Positions 7,435 to 16,530 of a stretch of DNA of 64,000 bases are shown piece by piece. The position numbers and the translations under genes were made by a program. Under the pieces are notes generated by a model. The model worked only from the letters and a program-made list of their open reading frames with translations, did not search any database and was not told the DNA's origin. Source of the stretch: Inhella proteolytica (lineage in GTDB: Bacteria; Pseudomonadota; Gammaproteobacteria; Burkholderiales; Burkholderiaceae_C); assembly GCF_016093275.1 (NCBI RefSeq), contig NZ_JAEDAK010000002.1, forward strand, positions 1-64,000, read 5' to 3'. Position 1 is the first letter of the stretch. Each line of letters begins with the position of its first letter.

Positions 7435-10359
7435 TCACGGCCCAATTGGCTCAAAGAACAGGCCGTACTGCGCCAGGCCAACGAAGTCGATGTTCTCGAA
7501 GTTGATGTCCTGCGTGGCCGCCAGCCAGGCCAGGTCCACCTGGCTGAAGCCGGGCTTGATCAGGCCGGCAAAGTAGCTCAGCTCGTCCTGCCCAGGGTGC
7601 ACACCCAGCAGGTTGAAGTACAGCAGGTCGACCAGCTCGTTGTTGCTGGGCGCACGGCCGAAGCGGGCCTCGATGGCGAGCTGCATGAGTGCGTCGTCGC
7701 TCATGCCACCGTCCAGCAGCGAGAGGCCGATGCCCACGTAGCCGGGCTCGTACACGGCGTCGGCGCCAAACACGGCGCCCAGGATGAGGGCGGTGATGCC
7801 GGCATTGCCGTCCAGGTCGAGCGCCACATGCGCATCCGGGAAGGCCAGGCGCTCGATGTTCACCAGGGTGTCCGAGCCCTCGGCATTGGTGGCGTCGCGC
7901 AGCAGCCAGCCCTGGTCGGTGATGAAGATCTCAAACAGTTCGGCCGAGCCGTTGTACTTCGCGGTGTCGATGCCCGCGCCGCCGTCCAGCAGGTCGGAGC
8001 CGCCGCCACCGCGCAGCGTGTCGTTGCCGTCGCCGCCGTCCAGGGTGTCAGGCCCGCTGCCGCCGGCAAAGTTGTCGTTGCTCGGCGTGCCGGTGAAGCG
8101 GGTGTTGACCTGGGTCACGATGCGGTAGTTGCCGGTGCCCTGGTCGGTGTCGCTGACGCTGAGCTGGTAGTTGCCGGTCGTGGGCGCCTTGAAGACGATG
8201 ATGGCGTTGCCCCCGACGCCGCTGTCGTCGTCGAAGGCCAGCGCCTTGCCACTGGTGTCCAGCAGGGTCAGGTAGGGGTCGTCCAGGCCATCGCCGGCCG
8301 TGCGGTTCAGCTCGAAGGTGTAGGTCTGGCCAGCCACCAGGCTGATGAAGAAGTTGTCGGCATCGCTGGGCACGCCGATGCGTCCGCTCACCACATCGCC
8401 CGCCGACACCCGCCCCAGCGTGGCGGCGGAGCCCAGGTAGTCGTCGCTGGGGATGCTGGCCGAGAGCGTGTAGCTGCCCTGCGCATCGGCGTAGTCGTAG
8501 GCGGCCAGGTAGTAGCTGCCGGTCTGCGTGGGCGTGAAGTAGATGACCGAGTTGAAGTTGCCGCCGCTGTCGTCGTCGAAGGTGATCAGGTCGACCTCGG
8601 GCTGCATGCCGTACAGCATCAGGTAGGGGTCGACGGCGCTGGTGGCGGGCGCCGTCATGGTGAAGCGGTAGGTGACGCCGGAACTCAGGTCGACGCGGAA
8701 CAGATCGCCATCGGTGCCGCTGTCGATGTTCGCCGTCACGCCCGCGCCGCCGGGCACGATGCGGCCGGTGGTGCTGACGTCGAGCGGGTAGTCGTCATTC
8801 ACCGTGGCGGTGACGGTGCGGAAGTCCCAGCTGCTCAGGCCGGTGAGCCCGCCGTAGTACACACCGGCGGCGTTGCGGAAGGCCGTGGCGCCGATGTTGA
8901 CGACGTACTGCGTGCCGGCGGCCAGATCGGTTTCGAGGTTCAGGGTCACCGTGCTGCCGCTGATCTGCACCTGACGGGTGTCGTTCGCGGCGACCTCGCG
9001 CAGCACGCTGCCATCGCTGCCCAGCAAACGGATGGTGCCGGAGCCGGCCAGCACGGCCTCGCTGAAGCCCAGCACGAGGTTGGCGCCGATGGGCACGTTG
9101 GCGCTGTCGTCGGCCGGCGTGCGGCTCAGCAGCACGGGCGCGCTGGGCTGCGGGTTGCCGCCCCCGCCCACCAGTTCGGACAGGGTGCGGGTGACGTCCA
9201 GAAACTGGAAGCGCTCGACATTGCTGCTGCGCACCACCAGGGCGCCACTGCTCAGCGTCAGCAGGCTGCCGCTGAGGCTGAAGCTGTAGGCCGATTGCGC
9301 CAGCGACAGCACCAGGGTGTCCGTGCCGTCGCCGCCATCCACACGGTCGCTGCCGCTGCCGGGCACCAGCAGGTCGTCACCCTCGCGGCCTTCCAGCTCG
9401 TCGTCGCCGGCGCCACCTTCGAGCCGGTTGGCCAGGCTGTTGCCGATGAGCACGTCGTTGGCGCTGCCGCCGATGGCGTTCTCGATCCAGGCGCTGTAGG
9501 CGATGCCGATGTTGTTCGTCATCGAGTTGCCCGAGGAGTAGGCCCCCGGCGTCAAGTCGATGCGGCTGGGCGTGCTCCAGCCCGAGAGGTCCAGGGTGTC
9601 GGTGCCGGCGCTGTCGAAGATCGTCAGGATCGGGTTGGCATTGCGCGTGAAGTCGAAGATCTGCGCCATCGCGCCGTCGACATTGCTGCGGAAGCCATAG
9701 GTGGTGTTGCCGGCACGGGTGTCGGTGGGCGTGCCGTACATCTGCTGGATGGCGGCCACGTCGTTCACCATCGGCGTCTGCGGGTCGTGCACCTGGTTGC
9801 GGCTGTCGCTCCAGTCGGCCTGCGCGATGTCGGGCGAGTACTGCGAGGCCGCATAGCGCGGGCCGAAGTAGGACATCACCGAGAGCACGATGCTGTCCTG
9901 GTAGGACGAGGGCGACCAGTTGCCGTTGCCGTTGTAGTCGCCCATGTGGTCCAGGCCCAGCGCATGGCCGATCTCATGGACGAAGGTCAGGAAGCCATAG
10001 GCCCCGAGCACGGGATCGGTCAGGTCGCCCTCGGTGGCGTTGAACCAGATGCTGCCGTTGGTGGGGTAGTAGGCATGCGCGTAGCCGATGCCGGTGCTGG
10101 TGTAGCCGAACTCCAGCGCCGTGGAGCCGGCGCTGCCGAGTTGGAAGTTGGCCGGGATCAGGTCATCCCAGGTGTTCAGCGCCAAGCGCATCAGCGTCTG
10201 CTGGCTGCCGTTGGTGGGCCGGAAGCCCGGCCCTTCCTCGTCGGCATACAGGCCGGAGACGCTGGTGGGAAAGGAGTAGGTGATGGTCGACCCGGTCCAT
10301 TTGCGCCCGCTGTTCAGCTGGGCGATGACTTGGGCCAGGGTCCACTGTGCGATGGCCAT
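7435..10359 (-). CDS. Large secreted RTX metalloprotease (serralysin/M10-like)
   Basis: A 974-residue protein. The N-terminal zinc protease domain has HEIGHALGLDH at 128-138 and a Met-turn SVMSYFG (Met162), as in serralysins. Next come nonapeptide calcium-binding repeats (about 350-385, GGAGDDELEG type), then an Ig-like domain (APVLLSRTPADDSANV onward). Two pre-peptidase C-terminal-like domains follow, each with a DDDSG loop, then a second RTX block (GGDGNDTLRGGGGSDLL). The roughly 150-residue C-terminal part resembles DUF4214-type tails of RTX proteins. There is no N-terminal signal peptide, so type I secretion by a C-terminal signal is inferred; no exporter genes are in the window. The ATG at 10359 has a GGGAG sequence upstream. 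Substrate unknown. Confidence 0.9.
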   Translation of the reverse strand: MAIAQWTLAQVIAQLNSGRKWTGSTITYSFPTSVSGLYADEEGPGFRPTNGSQQTLMRLALNTWDDLIPANFQLGSAGSTALEFGYTSTGIGYAHAYYPTNGSIWFNATEGDLTDPVLGAYGFLTFVHEIGHALGLDHMGDYNGNGNWSPSSYQDSIVLSVMSYFGPRYAASQYSPDIAQADWSDSRNQVHDPQTPMVNDVAAIQQMYGTPTDTRAGNTTYGFRSNVDGAMAQIFDFTRNANPILTIFDSAGTDTLDLSGWSTPSRIDLTPGAYSSGNSMTNNIGIAYSAWIENAIGGSANDVLIGNSLANRLEGGAGDDELEGREGDDLLVPGSGSDRVDGGDGTDTLVLSLAQSAYSFSLSGSLLTLSSGALVVRSSNVERFQFLDVTRTLSELVGGGGNPQPSAPVLLSRTPADDSANVPIGANLVLGFSEAVLAGSGTIRLLGSDGSVLREVAANDTRQVQISGSTVTLNLETDLAAGTQYVVNIGATAFRNAAGVYYGGLTGLSSWDFRTVTATVNDDYPLDVSTTGRIVPGGAGVTANIDSGTDGDLFRVDLSSGVTYRFTMTAPATSAVDPYLMLYGMQPEVDLITFDDDSGGNFNSVIYFTPTQTGSYYLAAYDYADAQGSYTLSASIPSDDYLGSAATLGRVSAGDVVSGRIGVPSDADNFFISLVAGQTYTFELNRTAGDGLDDPYLTLLDTSGKALAFDDDSGVGGNAIIVFKAPTTGNYQLSVSDTDQGTGNYRIVTQVNTRFTGTPSNDNFAGGSGPDTLDGGDGNDTLRGGGGSDLLDGGAGIDTAKYNGSAELFEIFITDQGWLLRDATNAEGSDTLVNIERLAFPDAHVALDLDGNAGITALILGAVFGADAVYEPGYVGIGLSLLDGGMSDDALMQLAIEARFGRAPSNNELVDLLYFNLLGVHPGQDELSYFAGLIKPGFSQVDLAWLAATQDINFENIDFVGLAQYGLFFEPIGP

Positions 10360-10468
10360 GGGAGGCTCCCTTGAAAAATCTGACCCGCATTGGAACCCGA
10401 CTTGGCGGCGCTGGCATGGCCCAGAGGAGCCAGCGGCCGCCCGGGCGCTGGGCGACACTCGGCCCCCC

Positions 10469-11005
10469 ATGCACGTCACCCGCCGCTACCAGCACTGCGC
10501 CGCCTGCGGGGCGGCCGTGCAATACCGTATCCCGCCCGAGGACAACCGCGAACGCGCCGTCTGCACGGATTGCGGGCAGATCCACTACGAGAACCCGACC
10601 AATGTGGTGGGCACCCTGCCGCTCGCACCGGATGGCCGGGTGCTGCTGTGCCGGCGCGCCATCGAGCCGCAGCGCGGGCGGTGGACGCTGCCGGCCGGCT
10701 TCATGGAGCTGGGCGAATCGGTGGCCGAGGGGGCGCTGCGCGAAACGCTGGAAGAAGCCGGTGCACGCGTCGAACTGCTCGGTCTGATGAGCCTGCTGAA
10801 CGTGGCACGCATCGGCCAGGTCCATCTCTTCTACCGCGCCCGCCTGCTCGACCTGGACTTCGCACCCGGGCCGGAATCCCTGGAAGTGGCGCTGTTCCAC
10901 TTCGCCGAGATCCCCTGGGACGAACTGGCCTTCCGCACCGTGCGCGCCACGCTGGAGCATCAGCGCGCCGGCCGCACCGAGCTGCTGATCGCCGATATCG
11001 CCTGA
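10469..11005 (+). CDS. NUDIX hydrolase with N-terminal zinc ribbon
   Basis: A 178-residue enzyme. An N-terminal zinc ribbon is formed by CAACG and CTDCG pairs (about residues 9-35). The NUDIX box GFMELGESVAEGALRETLEEAGA fits G-x5-E-x7-REUxEExGU exactly. Such zinc-ribbon NUDIX proteins cleave nucleoside-diphosphate derivatives such as ADP-ribose or NADH-like substrates; the exact substrate cannot be read here. The ATG at 10469 begins directly before the zinc ribbon. The gene diverges from the metalloprotease (109-base gap) and converges with ppk2. Confidence 0.9.
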   Translation: MHVTRRYQHCAACGAAVQYRIPPEDNRERAVCTDCGQIHYENPTNVVGTLPLAPDGRVLLCRRAIEPQRGRWTLPAGFMELGESVAEGALRETLEEAGARVELLGLMSLLNVARIGQVHLFYRARLLDLDFAPGPESLEVALFHFAEIPWDELAFRTVRATLEHQRAGRTELLIADIA

Positions 11006-11042
11006 GCGGCCGGCGGGGCGTCAGAGCGGCATCAGGCCACCC

Positions 11043-11825
11043 TCAGAGCGGCCGCAGCTTGCCCTTGTAGCGCTCCTTCAGCGGCTCGCCCACCAGCGGC
11101 GGGAACTCGATGGCTTCGTCCGGGATGGCGGTATCGGGCAGGCGGTCGAGCAGGTGGCGGATCAGCTTGAGCCGGCCGCGGCGCTGGTCGTTGAAGTCCA
11201 CCAGCGTCCAGGGCGCGTGGGCGCGGTGGCTGGCCTTGAGCATGGTTTCGCGCGCGGCGGTGTAGGCGGCATATTTGTCGCGCGCCTGCAGGTCGATGGG
11301 GCTGAGCTTCCAGCGCTTCATCGGGTCGGCCAGGCGCTCGGCAAAGCGCTGCTCCTGCTGCGCCTGGTCCACGCACAGCCAGTACTTGAAAAGCAGGATG
11401 CCGTCGTCCACCAGCAGCTGCTCGAAGCGCGGCACCTGATCCAGGAAGGCCTCGGCCTGCTCGGGCGAGCAAAAGCCCATCACCGGCTCCACGCCCGCGC
11501 GGTTGTACCAACTGCGGTCCATCAGCACGATCTCGCCAGCCGCTGGCAGATGCGGCACATAGCGCTGGAAGTACCACTGGCTGCGCTCGCGCTCGCTCGG
11601 CTTGCCCAGGGCCACCACATGGCATTGGCGTGGGTTCAGGGTGTCCGAGATGGCGGCGATCACCCCGCCCTTGCCCGCCGTGTCACGGCCCTCGATCAGC
11701 ACCAGCACGCGCTTGCCGCTCTGCTGCACCCAGCGCGCCATCTGGTTCAGCTCCAGTTGTAGCGGGGCGAGCTTTTCGAGGTACTCGCCCTTGCCCATGC
11801 GGTCCTTCTTCGCGTCCTTGGCCAT
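11043..11825 (-). CDS. ppk2: Polyphosphate kinase 2 family protein
   Basis: A 260-residue single-domain PPK2, which transfers phosphate between polyphosphate and nucleotides. Walker A is EGRDTAGKGG (45-54). The lid/Walker B region has DRSWYNRAGVEPVMGFC, and the C-terminal half has the family's WKLSPIDLQARDKYAAYTAARE. Length matches short class PPK2 enzymes (about 230-300 residues). Nucleotide preference (GDP, ADP or AMP) cannot be settled by eye. Last gene of the lapG-lapD-oxidoreductase-ppk2 run on the minus strand, three bases after the oxidoreductase stop. Confidence 0.93.
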   Translation of the reverse strand: MAKDAKKDRMGKGEYLEKLAPLQLELNQMARWVQQSGKRVLVLIEGRDTAGKGGVIAAISDTLNPRQCHVVALGKPSERERSQWYFQRYVPHLPAAGEIVLMDRSWYNRAGVEPVMGFCSPEQAEAFLDQVPRFEQLLVDDGILLFKYWLCVDQAQQEQRFAERLADPMKRWKLSPIDLQARDKYAAYTAARETMLKASHRAHAPWTLVDFNDQRRGRLKLIRHLLDRLPDTAIPDEAIEFPPLVGEPLKERYKGKLRPL

Positions 11826-11828
11826 CGT

Positions 11829-12926
11829 TCACTCCAGCGTGGGGTAGTCGGTATAGCCCGCGGCACCGCCACCATAGAAGCTCTGCGGCTCCGGCGTGTT
11901 CCAGGGCGCGCCCTGGCGGATGCGCGCCGGCAGGTCCGGGTTGGCGATGAAGGGCCGCCCGAAGGCCACCGCATCGATCAAGCCGGCCTGAATGCGCTCC
12001 ACCGCCTCGGGCACCTGGTAATTGCCGGCCCCAACGATGACGCCAGGAAAGCGCGCGCGCAAGCCTTGGCGGAACTGCGGGCGCAACTCGGGCCCGCCGG
12101 CCCAGTCGGGTTCCGAGACATGCAGGTAGGCCAGGCCGCGCCGGCCCAGCTGCTCCACCAGGTAGAGCGCATTGCCATCGGGGTCGTCGTCGGCCAGATC
12201 GGCGGCGGCCGGGCAGGGGTAGATGCGGATGCCGACTCGCTCAGGCGCCCATTCGGCGCAGACGGCATCCACCACCTGCAGGCACAGGCGCGCGCGGTTC
12301 TCGATTGAGCCACCGTAGTCGTCGTCGCGCTGGTTGCTGGCCGCGGCCAGGAACTGCTGCAGCAAATAGCCGTGCGCCGCGTGGATCTCCACGCCGTCGA
12401 AGCCGGCCGCGCGAGCGCGGCGCGTGGCCATGGCATAGCTGTCCACCAAGCCGGGCAGCTCGCAGCGCTCCAGCGCCCGTGGCGTGCTGCAGGCCTCGCG
12501 GTAGACCTCGCCATTCGCATCCTTCAGGCTGGTGCGCGCCTGCGCGGCAATGGCGGAAGCCGACACCGGCGCCAGCCCGCCCGGCTGCAGGCGGCTGTGC
12601 GAGATGCGCCCCACATGCCAGAGCTGGCAGACGATGCGCCCACCCGCCGCGTGCACCGCGTCCGTCACCGGCTTCCAAGCCTCGACCTGTTCGTCCGAGT
12701 AGATGCCCGGCGCCCCGGCATAGCCCTTGGCCTGCGGGCTGATGTGCGTGGCCTCGCTCACGATCAGCCCGGCACCGGCGCGCTGGCGGTAGTACAGCGG
12801 CGCCAGTGGCCCGGGCAGGTCGCCGGGCTCGATCGAGCGCAGGCGCGTCAGCGGCGCCATCCAGATGCGGTTGGCGCAATCCAGCGCGCCAGCGCGCAAG
12901 GGTTCGAACAAGGGAGAAGCGTTCAT
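11829..12926 (-). CDS. nemA: Old yellow enzyme family NADPH:alkene oxidoreductase
   Basis: A 365-residue FMN-dependent TIM-barrel flavoprotein of the NemA/OYE family, which reduces activated C=C bonds, nitro compounds and nitrate esters. Visible marks are the N-terminal LFEPLRAG and [24 protein letters not shown] near residue 100, and the substrate-binding [16 protein letters not shown] (His pair in HAAH). The FMN-binding [13 protein letters not shown] and phosphate-binding [14 protein letters not shown] follow. Its start overlaps the lapD stop (ATGA), so it is in the lap operon, an odd partner for a biofilm switch. Confidence 0.93.
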   Translation of the reverse strand: MNASPLFEPLRAGALDCANRIWMAPLTRLRSIEPGDLPGPLAPLYYRQRAGAGLIVSEATHISPQAKGYAGAPGIYSDEQVEAWKPVTDAVHAAGGRIVCQLWHVGRISHSRLQPGGLAPVSASAIAAQARTSLKDANGEVYREACSTPRALERCELPGLVDSYAMATRRARAAGFDGVEIHAAHGYLLQQFLAAASNQRDDDYGGSIENRARLCLQVVDAVCAEWAPERVGIRIYPCPAAADLADDDPDGNALYLVEQLGRRGLAYLHVSEPDWAGGPELRPQFRQGLRARFPGVIVGAGNYQVPEAVERIQAGLIDAVAFGRPFIANPDLPARIRQGAPWNTPEPQSFYGGGAAGYTDYPTLE

Positions 12927-14893
12927 CTGACTTGGTGGCCGGTGGCCCAGGGGCCGGTGAGGCCGTTCAAACCGCAATCGAGCAGCGCCTGCGCATCGCG
13001 CGGGTCGTCCACGCCCTCACCCAGCACCTGCAGCTGCAGGCTGTGCAGAAAGATCACCAGGCTGCGCACAAAGCCGGCGCGGCTGGCGTCCTCGTGCACG
13101 CCCACCAGGATGGCGCGGTCCAGCTTGACGTAGTCGAGGCCCAACTCGTACAGGCGCTCGATGCGCTGCAGCTGCGCGCCCGCATGCTCCAGGCCCACGC
13201 GCACGCCCAGCGGGTGCAGGCTGCGCGAGAGCTCGCGCAGCAGCTCGAAGCTCTTGGGCTGGGCGGCGGAAATGTCGAACTCCAGCGCGATCTGCCGCGC
13301 CGCCAGCGCCTGGCTGCGCAGCAGCTCGCGCAGGCGGCCCACGAAGTCCTGCGCCAGCAGCGAGGCCGGGGCGAGGTTGAGCGCGCGCATCTGGCCGTCG
13401 TCGCGCACCAGCTGCAGGGCGGCGGCCACGGCGGCCAGATCCACCTCGGCGGTGAGCTGCGTGCGCAGGGCCAGCGGCAGCCAGGTCTGGGCGTTGACGA
13501 AATCGGGCGTGCTGCCGCTGCGCTCGGCCAGGCCCAGGTGCAGCGGGCACTCCCAGTGCAGCAGATGGCCGTCGCGGTCCAGCACCGGGTACTGCAGCAG
13601 GCGCGTGTGGCCCTGGGCCAGCGCGGCCTCGATCTGGGCGCGCCAGGCGCGCTCCCCGCTGGGCAGCACGGGGGCGTCGGCACGCGCGGGCACCTGGCGC
13701 AACGCGATGCCGATCGTCTGCCCCGCCGCCGCCTGGCCCTCGGCCTGGGCCAGGGCCTCGTCAGCCTGCGCAAACCACTGCGAGAGCGCCTGGTCGCGCG
13801 TCAGCTCGGCGCCGCCCAGGGCAAGGCGCAGCACGCCGTTGCCGCCCTGCCCGCCGCCCTGCTGCAGGGCCAGCTTGAGCGTATCCGCCAGGGCCTGGGC
13901 GCTCTCTTCCAACACGGCGGGCGCGGGCAGCCAGAGGGCGAAATCGGCACCGTTCAAGCGCCCGGCCAGGCTGCCCGGCACGCGCTCGGTGTACTGCTGC
14001 AGGGCGTGGCCCAGCAGGGCCAGCACCTCGTCGGTGGCCTCGCGGCCGAGCACGCGGTTCACGCCGGCAAGGTCCTGCAGGCGCAGCAGCAGCAGGCCGG
14101 CGCGCTCGGGCAGGTCGTCGCGCGCCAGCGCCGAAGCCAGCTCGGCCAGGAAGTGCTTGCGCAGCGACAGGCCGGTGAGCGCATCGCAATGCGCCTGCTG
14201 GCGCAGCAGGCCAAGCTGCTCGGTCTGTGCTTCGAACATGCGCTTGATGCGTTGCACCATGGCGTTGAGCGCGTCGGTCAGCGAACGCAGCTCGCTCACC
14301 TTCGAGGGCTCGACGGTGACGAACTGGCCCTCGGCCATGGCATCGGCCTGGGCCACCAGCGCGTCCAGCGGCCGGCGGATGCGCCCCAGCACCGCTTGCG
14401 CCAGCGCCAGCGCCAGCAGCGTCAGCAGGGCCGACCAGGCGGCGGCGCGCAGCAGGCCGTCCCAGAGCGCGTCGTAGGCATAGCCGAGCTGGCTGCGCAG
14501 CTCCACGCGGCCGATCGATTGCCAGCCGTTGCTGAGCTGGGCGATGCCGGGTTCGGCGTCGATCGGCAGGGCCTGACGCAGCCAGGCCGGCGCACGGCCG
14601 CCGCTGGCCTGGGCCTCGCGGGCGAAGGCGGTCTTGCCATCGGCCTGCACCCAGCGCAGCTGCTGGTAATGACCGGTGTCGAACTGGGCGCTCATCAGGA
14701 GCTCGATCAGCGCGGCGTCGCCGCCCTGCTGGGATACCGCCAGCGCCAGCGACTGCGCGTTGTCGGCGTTCTTGATGCGGGCCTGGTCCTGCAGCACCGC
14801 CCGCATCGAGCCCACCGAGACCCCCAGGGCCCCCATCAGGCCGACCAGCAGCGCCAGCACGATCAAGAGGCTTACTTGGCGAATCAGACTCAT
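12923..14893 (-). CDS. lapD: LapD-type cyclic-di-GMP receptor (degenerate GGDEF-EAL)
   Basis: A 656-residue inner-membrane protein with the order membrane helix (about 5-27), periplasmic LapD/MoxY-N domain ([14 protein letters not shown]), second helix (about 150-170), HAMP, GGDEF-like, EAL-like. Both enzymatic motifs are lost: GGDEF is replaced by LNGADF and EAL by WECP, so it should bind rather than make or break cyclic di-GMP. In the known Lap system, ligand-bound LapD holds the periplasmic protease LapG and keeps the adhesin on the cell. lapG is nine bases upstream on the same strand, confirming the call. The ATG at 14893 follows an AGGAGAAGG ribosome-binding site. Confidence 0.92.
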   Translation of the reverse strand: MSLIRQVSLLIVLALLVGLMGALGVSVGSMRAVLQDQARIKNADNAQSLALAVSQQGGDAALIELLMSAQFDTGHYQQLRWVQADGKTAFAREAQASGGRAPAWLRQALPIDAEPGIAQLSNGWQSIGRVELRSQLGYAYDALWDGLLRAAAWSALLTLLALALAQAVLGRIRRPLDALVAQADAMAEGQFVTVEPSKVSELRSLTDALNAMVQRIKRMFEAQTEQLGLLRQQAHCDALTGLSLRKHFLAELASALARDDLPERAGLLLLRLQDLAGVNRVLGREATDEVLALLGHALQQYTERVPGSLAGRLNGADFALWLPAPAVLEESAQALADTLKLALQQGGGQGGNGVLRLALGGAELTRDQALSQWFAQADEALAQAEGQAAAGQTIGIALRQVPARADAPVLPSGERAWRAQIEAALAQGHTRLLQYPVLDRDGHLLHWECPLHLGLAERSGSTPDFVNAQTWLPLALRTQLTAEVDLAAVAAALQLVRDDGQMRALNLAPASLLAQDFVGRLRELLRSQALAARQIALEFDISAAQPKSFELLRELSRSLHPLGVRVGLEHAGAQLQRIERLYELGLDYVKLDRAILVGVHEDASRAGFVRSLVIFLHSLQLQVLGEGVDDPRDAQALLDCGLNGLTGPWATGHQVR

Positions 14894-14902
14894 CGCCTTC
14901 TC

Positions 14903-15577
14903 CTAAAAACCTTGGGCCTTGGCGCGGGCCAGGGCATCGCGCCAGAGTGAAAGGCGCGTGAGCGGGTTGCCGGCGCCTTGCGCGCCCACGCCCCGCCACA
15001 GCCCCTCGGCGTTGAAGCTGAATACCGGCGCCAGATCGGGCCGCTCGCCGGCGCGCTTCAGCTCGGGGTCGATGTTGTCCAGGATCCAGGGCTCACCCTG
15101 GGGCGTGGGGTACCAGGCCAGCACCATGTGCGCCTGCGGGCGGCCCTGGTACTGGGCACGCACATAGACCAGGCGCAGGCTGCTTTCGGGCAGCCCTTCG
15201 GCCAAGAGCGCGAAGTACTTGGCCATGGCCAGGTCCTCGCAGTCGCCGCGGCCCTTCTCGAACATCTCCAGCGGGCTGGCCCAGTAGTCCACCTGGCCCC
15301 AGATCTGCTGGTCGGTCTGCCACTGCACGCGCTGGTTGATGTAGTCATTGACCTCGCGCACGCGCTGCGCCGGCGCCTGGGCCGGACTGCGCTCGATCAG
15401 CTCCACCAGGCCCTGCACCACCCGCTGTGCCGGGGGCGGCAGCTGCACGGCCTGCTCCAGCAAGCGGGCGCGTTCCCAGGCCAGCACGGGCAGGGCCAGG
15501 GCCAGCAGCAGAACGGGAAGCAGGCGGCGGTCGATCACGGCAGCGGGCACTGTAGGGGCAGGCCTTGGCGGCCCCAT
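14903..15577 (-). CDS. lapG: LapG-type periplasmic transglutaminase-like cysteine protease
   Basis: A 224-residue protein with one N-terminal hydrophobic export segment (about 18-33) and the bacterial transglutaminase-like fold. The catalytic triad is visible: Cys113 in RGDCEDLA, His150 in QAHMVLAWY, Asp167 in ILDNID. The DCED acidic cluster matches the calcium site of LapG. LapG cleaves the N-terminal retention site of LapA-like RTX adhesins when cyclic di-GMP falls. First gene of the run lapG-lapD-nemA-ppk2. The ATG at 15577 has only a weak ribosome-binding site; a GTG at 15538 (VIDRRLLPV) is an alternative start that would give a shorter signal. No LapA-like adhesin is in the window. Confidence 0.92.
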   Translation of the reverse strand: MGPPRPAPTVPAAVIDRRLLPVLLLALALPVLAWERARLLEQAVQLPPPAQRVVQGLVELIERSPAQAPAQRVREVNDYINQRVQWQTDQQIWGQVDYWASPLEMFEKGRGDCEDLAMAKYFALLAEGLPESSLRLVYVRAQYQGRPQAHMVLAWYPTPQGEPWILDNIDPELKRAGERPDLAPVFSFNAEGLWRGVGAQGAGNPLTRLSLWRDALARAKAQGF

Positions 15578-15657
15578 GGCTGAAAAACCCTGGCGCAGCG
15601 CGAATTCCTGCGCTCTTGCCGCAGGGGCGTGGGGTGCCCCCTGGGTATGCTTTCGCG

Positions 15658-16515
15658 ATGCAGATCGCCGCCGTCCAACAAGAGATCCAGACCGCCCGTG
15701 AGCGCGGCCCGCTGCGCGAGATCAAGATCCCGCCCTGCCCCGAGCACCTGCGCCGCCTGCGCGCCGCGCTGGCCCTGCCACAGCCCGATCTGAACGAGGT
15801 GCAGGCCATCGCCGCCGAGGACGTGGCCATGTCCGCCACCCTGCTGCGCGTGGCCAACAGCCCGGTGCATCTGGGCGGCGGCAGCCCCTGCGTGAGCGTG
15901 GGCCAGGCCATGACGCGCCTGGGGCTCAACCTCACCGCCGAGCTGATGACGGGCTTTCTGGTGCGCAACGCCATACCGGTCAACAGCCCGCACCTGGCGC
16001 GCTTCTGGGAGCGCAGCAGCCGGCGCGCCGCCGCCATGCGCCTGCTGGCGCCCAAGCTGCCCGGTCTGGACGTCGACCTGGCGAGCAGCTTCGGCTTGTT
16101 CCAGCATGTCGGCATGCCGGTGCTGCTGCAATCGGTGCGCGGCTACGGCGCCACCATGGTGGAAGGCGCGGCGCGCCTGGACCGGCCCTTCGTCAAGACC
16201 GAGGACATCAACCACAAGACCAACCACGCCGTGGTGGGTGCCCTGGTGGTACGCGCCTGGGGCCTGCCCCAGCCCCTGATGGCCGCGGTGCGCCTGCACC
16301 ATGACTTCACAGTGCTGACGGACCGCGAGATCGAGCCCGGCGTGCCCCTGCTGGTGGCCGCCGGCCTGGTGGCCGAGCAGCTGATGCGCCGCACCGAAAG
16401 CCTGCCGCCTGACGCCGATTGGACGCAGCACGGCGAGGCCGTGCTGAACTGGCTGCACATCCACGCCAACGAGCTGGACGAGTGGGCCGACCAGCTTGCC
16501 GAGCTCGAAGACTGA
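15658..16515 (+). CDS. HDOD-domain signalling protein
   Basis: A 285-residue soluble protein made almost wholly of one HDOD domain, a non-catalytic relative of HD phosphohydrolases used in signal transduction. Typical stretches are EVQAIAAEDVAMSATLLRVANS, the SVGQAMTRLGL helix and AVVGALVVRAWGLPQPLMAAVRLHHD. No kinase, GGDEF or EAL domain is attached. The ATG at 15658 is the start used; the short region before it (15578-15657) is shared with the divergent lapG and must hold both promoters. Confidence 0.85.
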   Translation: MQIAAVQQEIQTARERGPLREIKIPPCPEHLRRLRAALALPQPDLNEVQAIAAEDVAMSATLLRVANSPVHLGGGSPCVSVGQAMTRLGLNLTAELMTGFLVRNAIPVNSPHLARFWERSSRRAAAMRLLAPKLPGLDVDLASSFGLFQHVGMPVLLQSVRGYGATMVEGAARLDRPFVKTEDINHKTNHAVVGALVVRAWGLPQPLMAAVRLHHDFTVLTDREIEPGVPLLVAAGLVAEQLMRRTESLPPDADWTQHGEAVLNWLHIHANELDEWADQLAELED

Positions 16516-16530
16516 CGGGTCGGATCGCTT

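Noticed and set aside
9903-9915. Third copy of the TGTAGGAC motif
   Set aside because: It lies inside the metalloprotease coding region and is explained by its codons.
7435-10359. The RTX protease as the LapG substrate
   Set aside because: Its N-terminus lacks a LapA-type retention module and di-alanine cleavage site; it looks like a secreted enzyme, not an adhesin.
6625-10374. A 1249-codon plus-strand open frame over maiA and the metalloprotease
   Set aside because: The translated sequence has no motif and lies opposite two clear genes.
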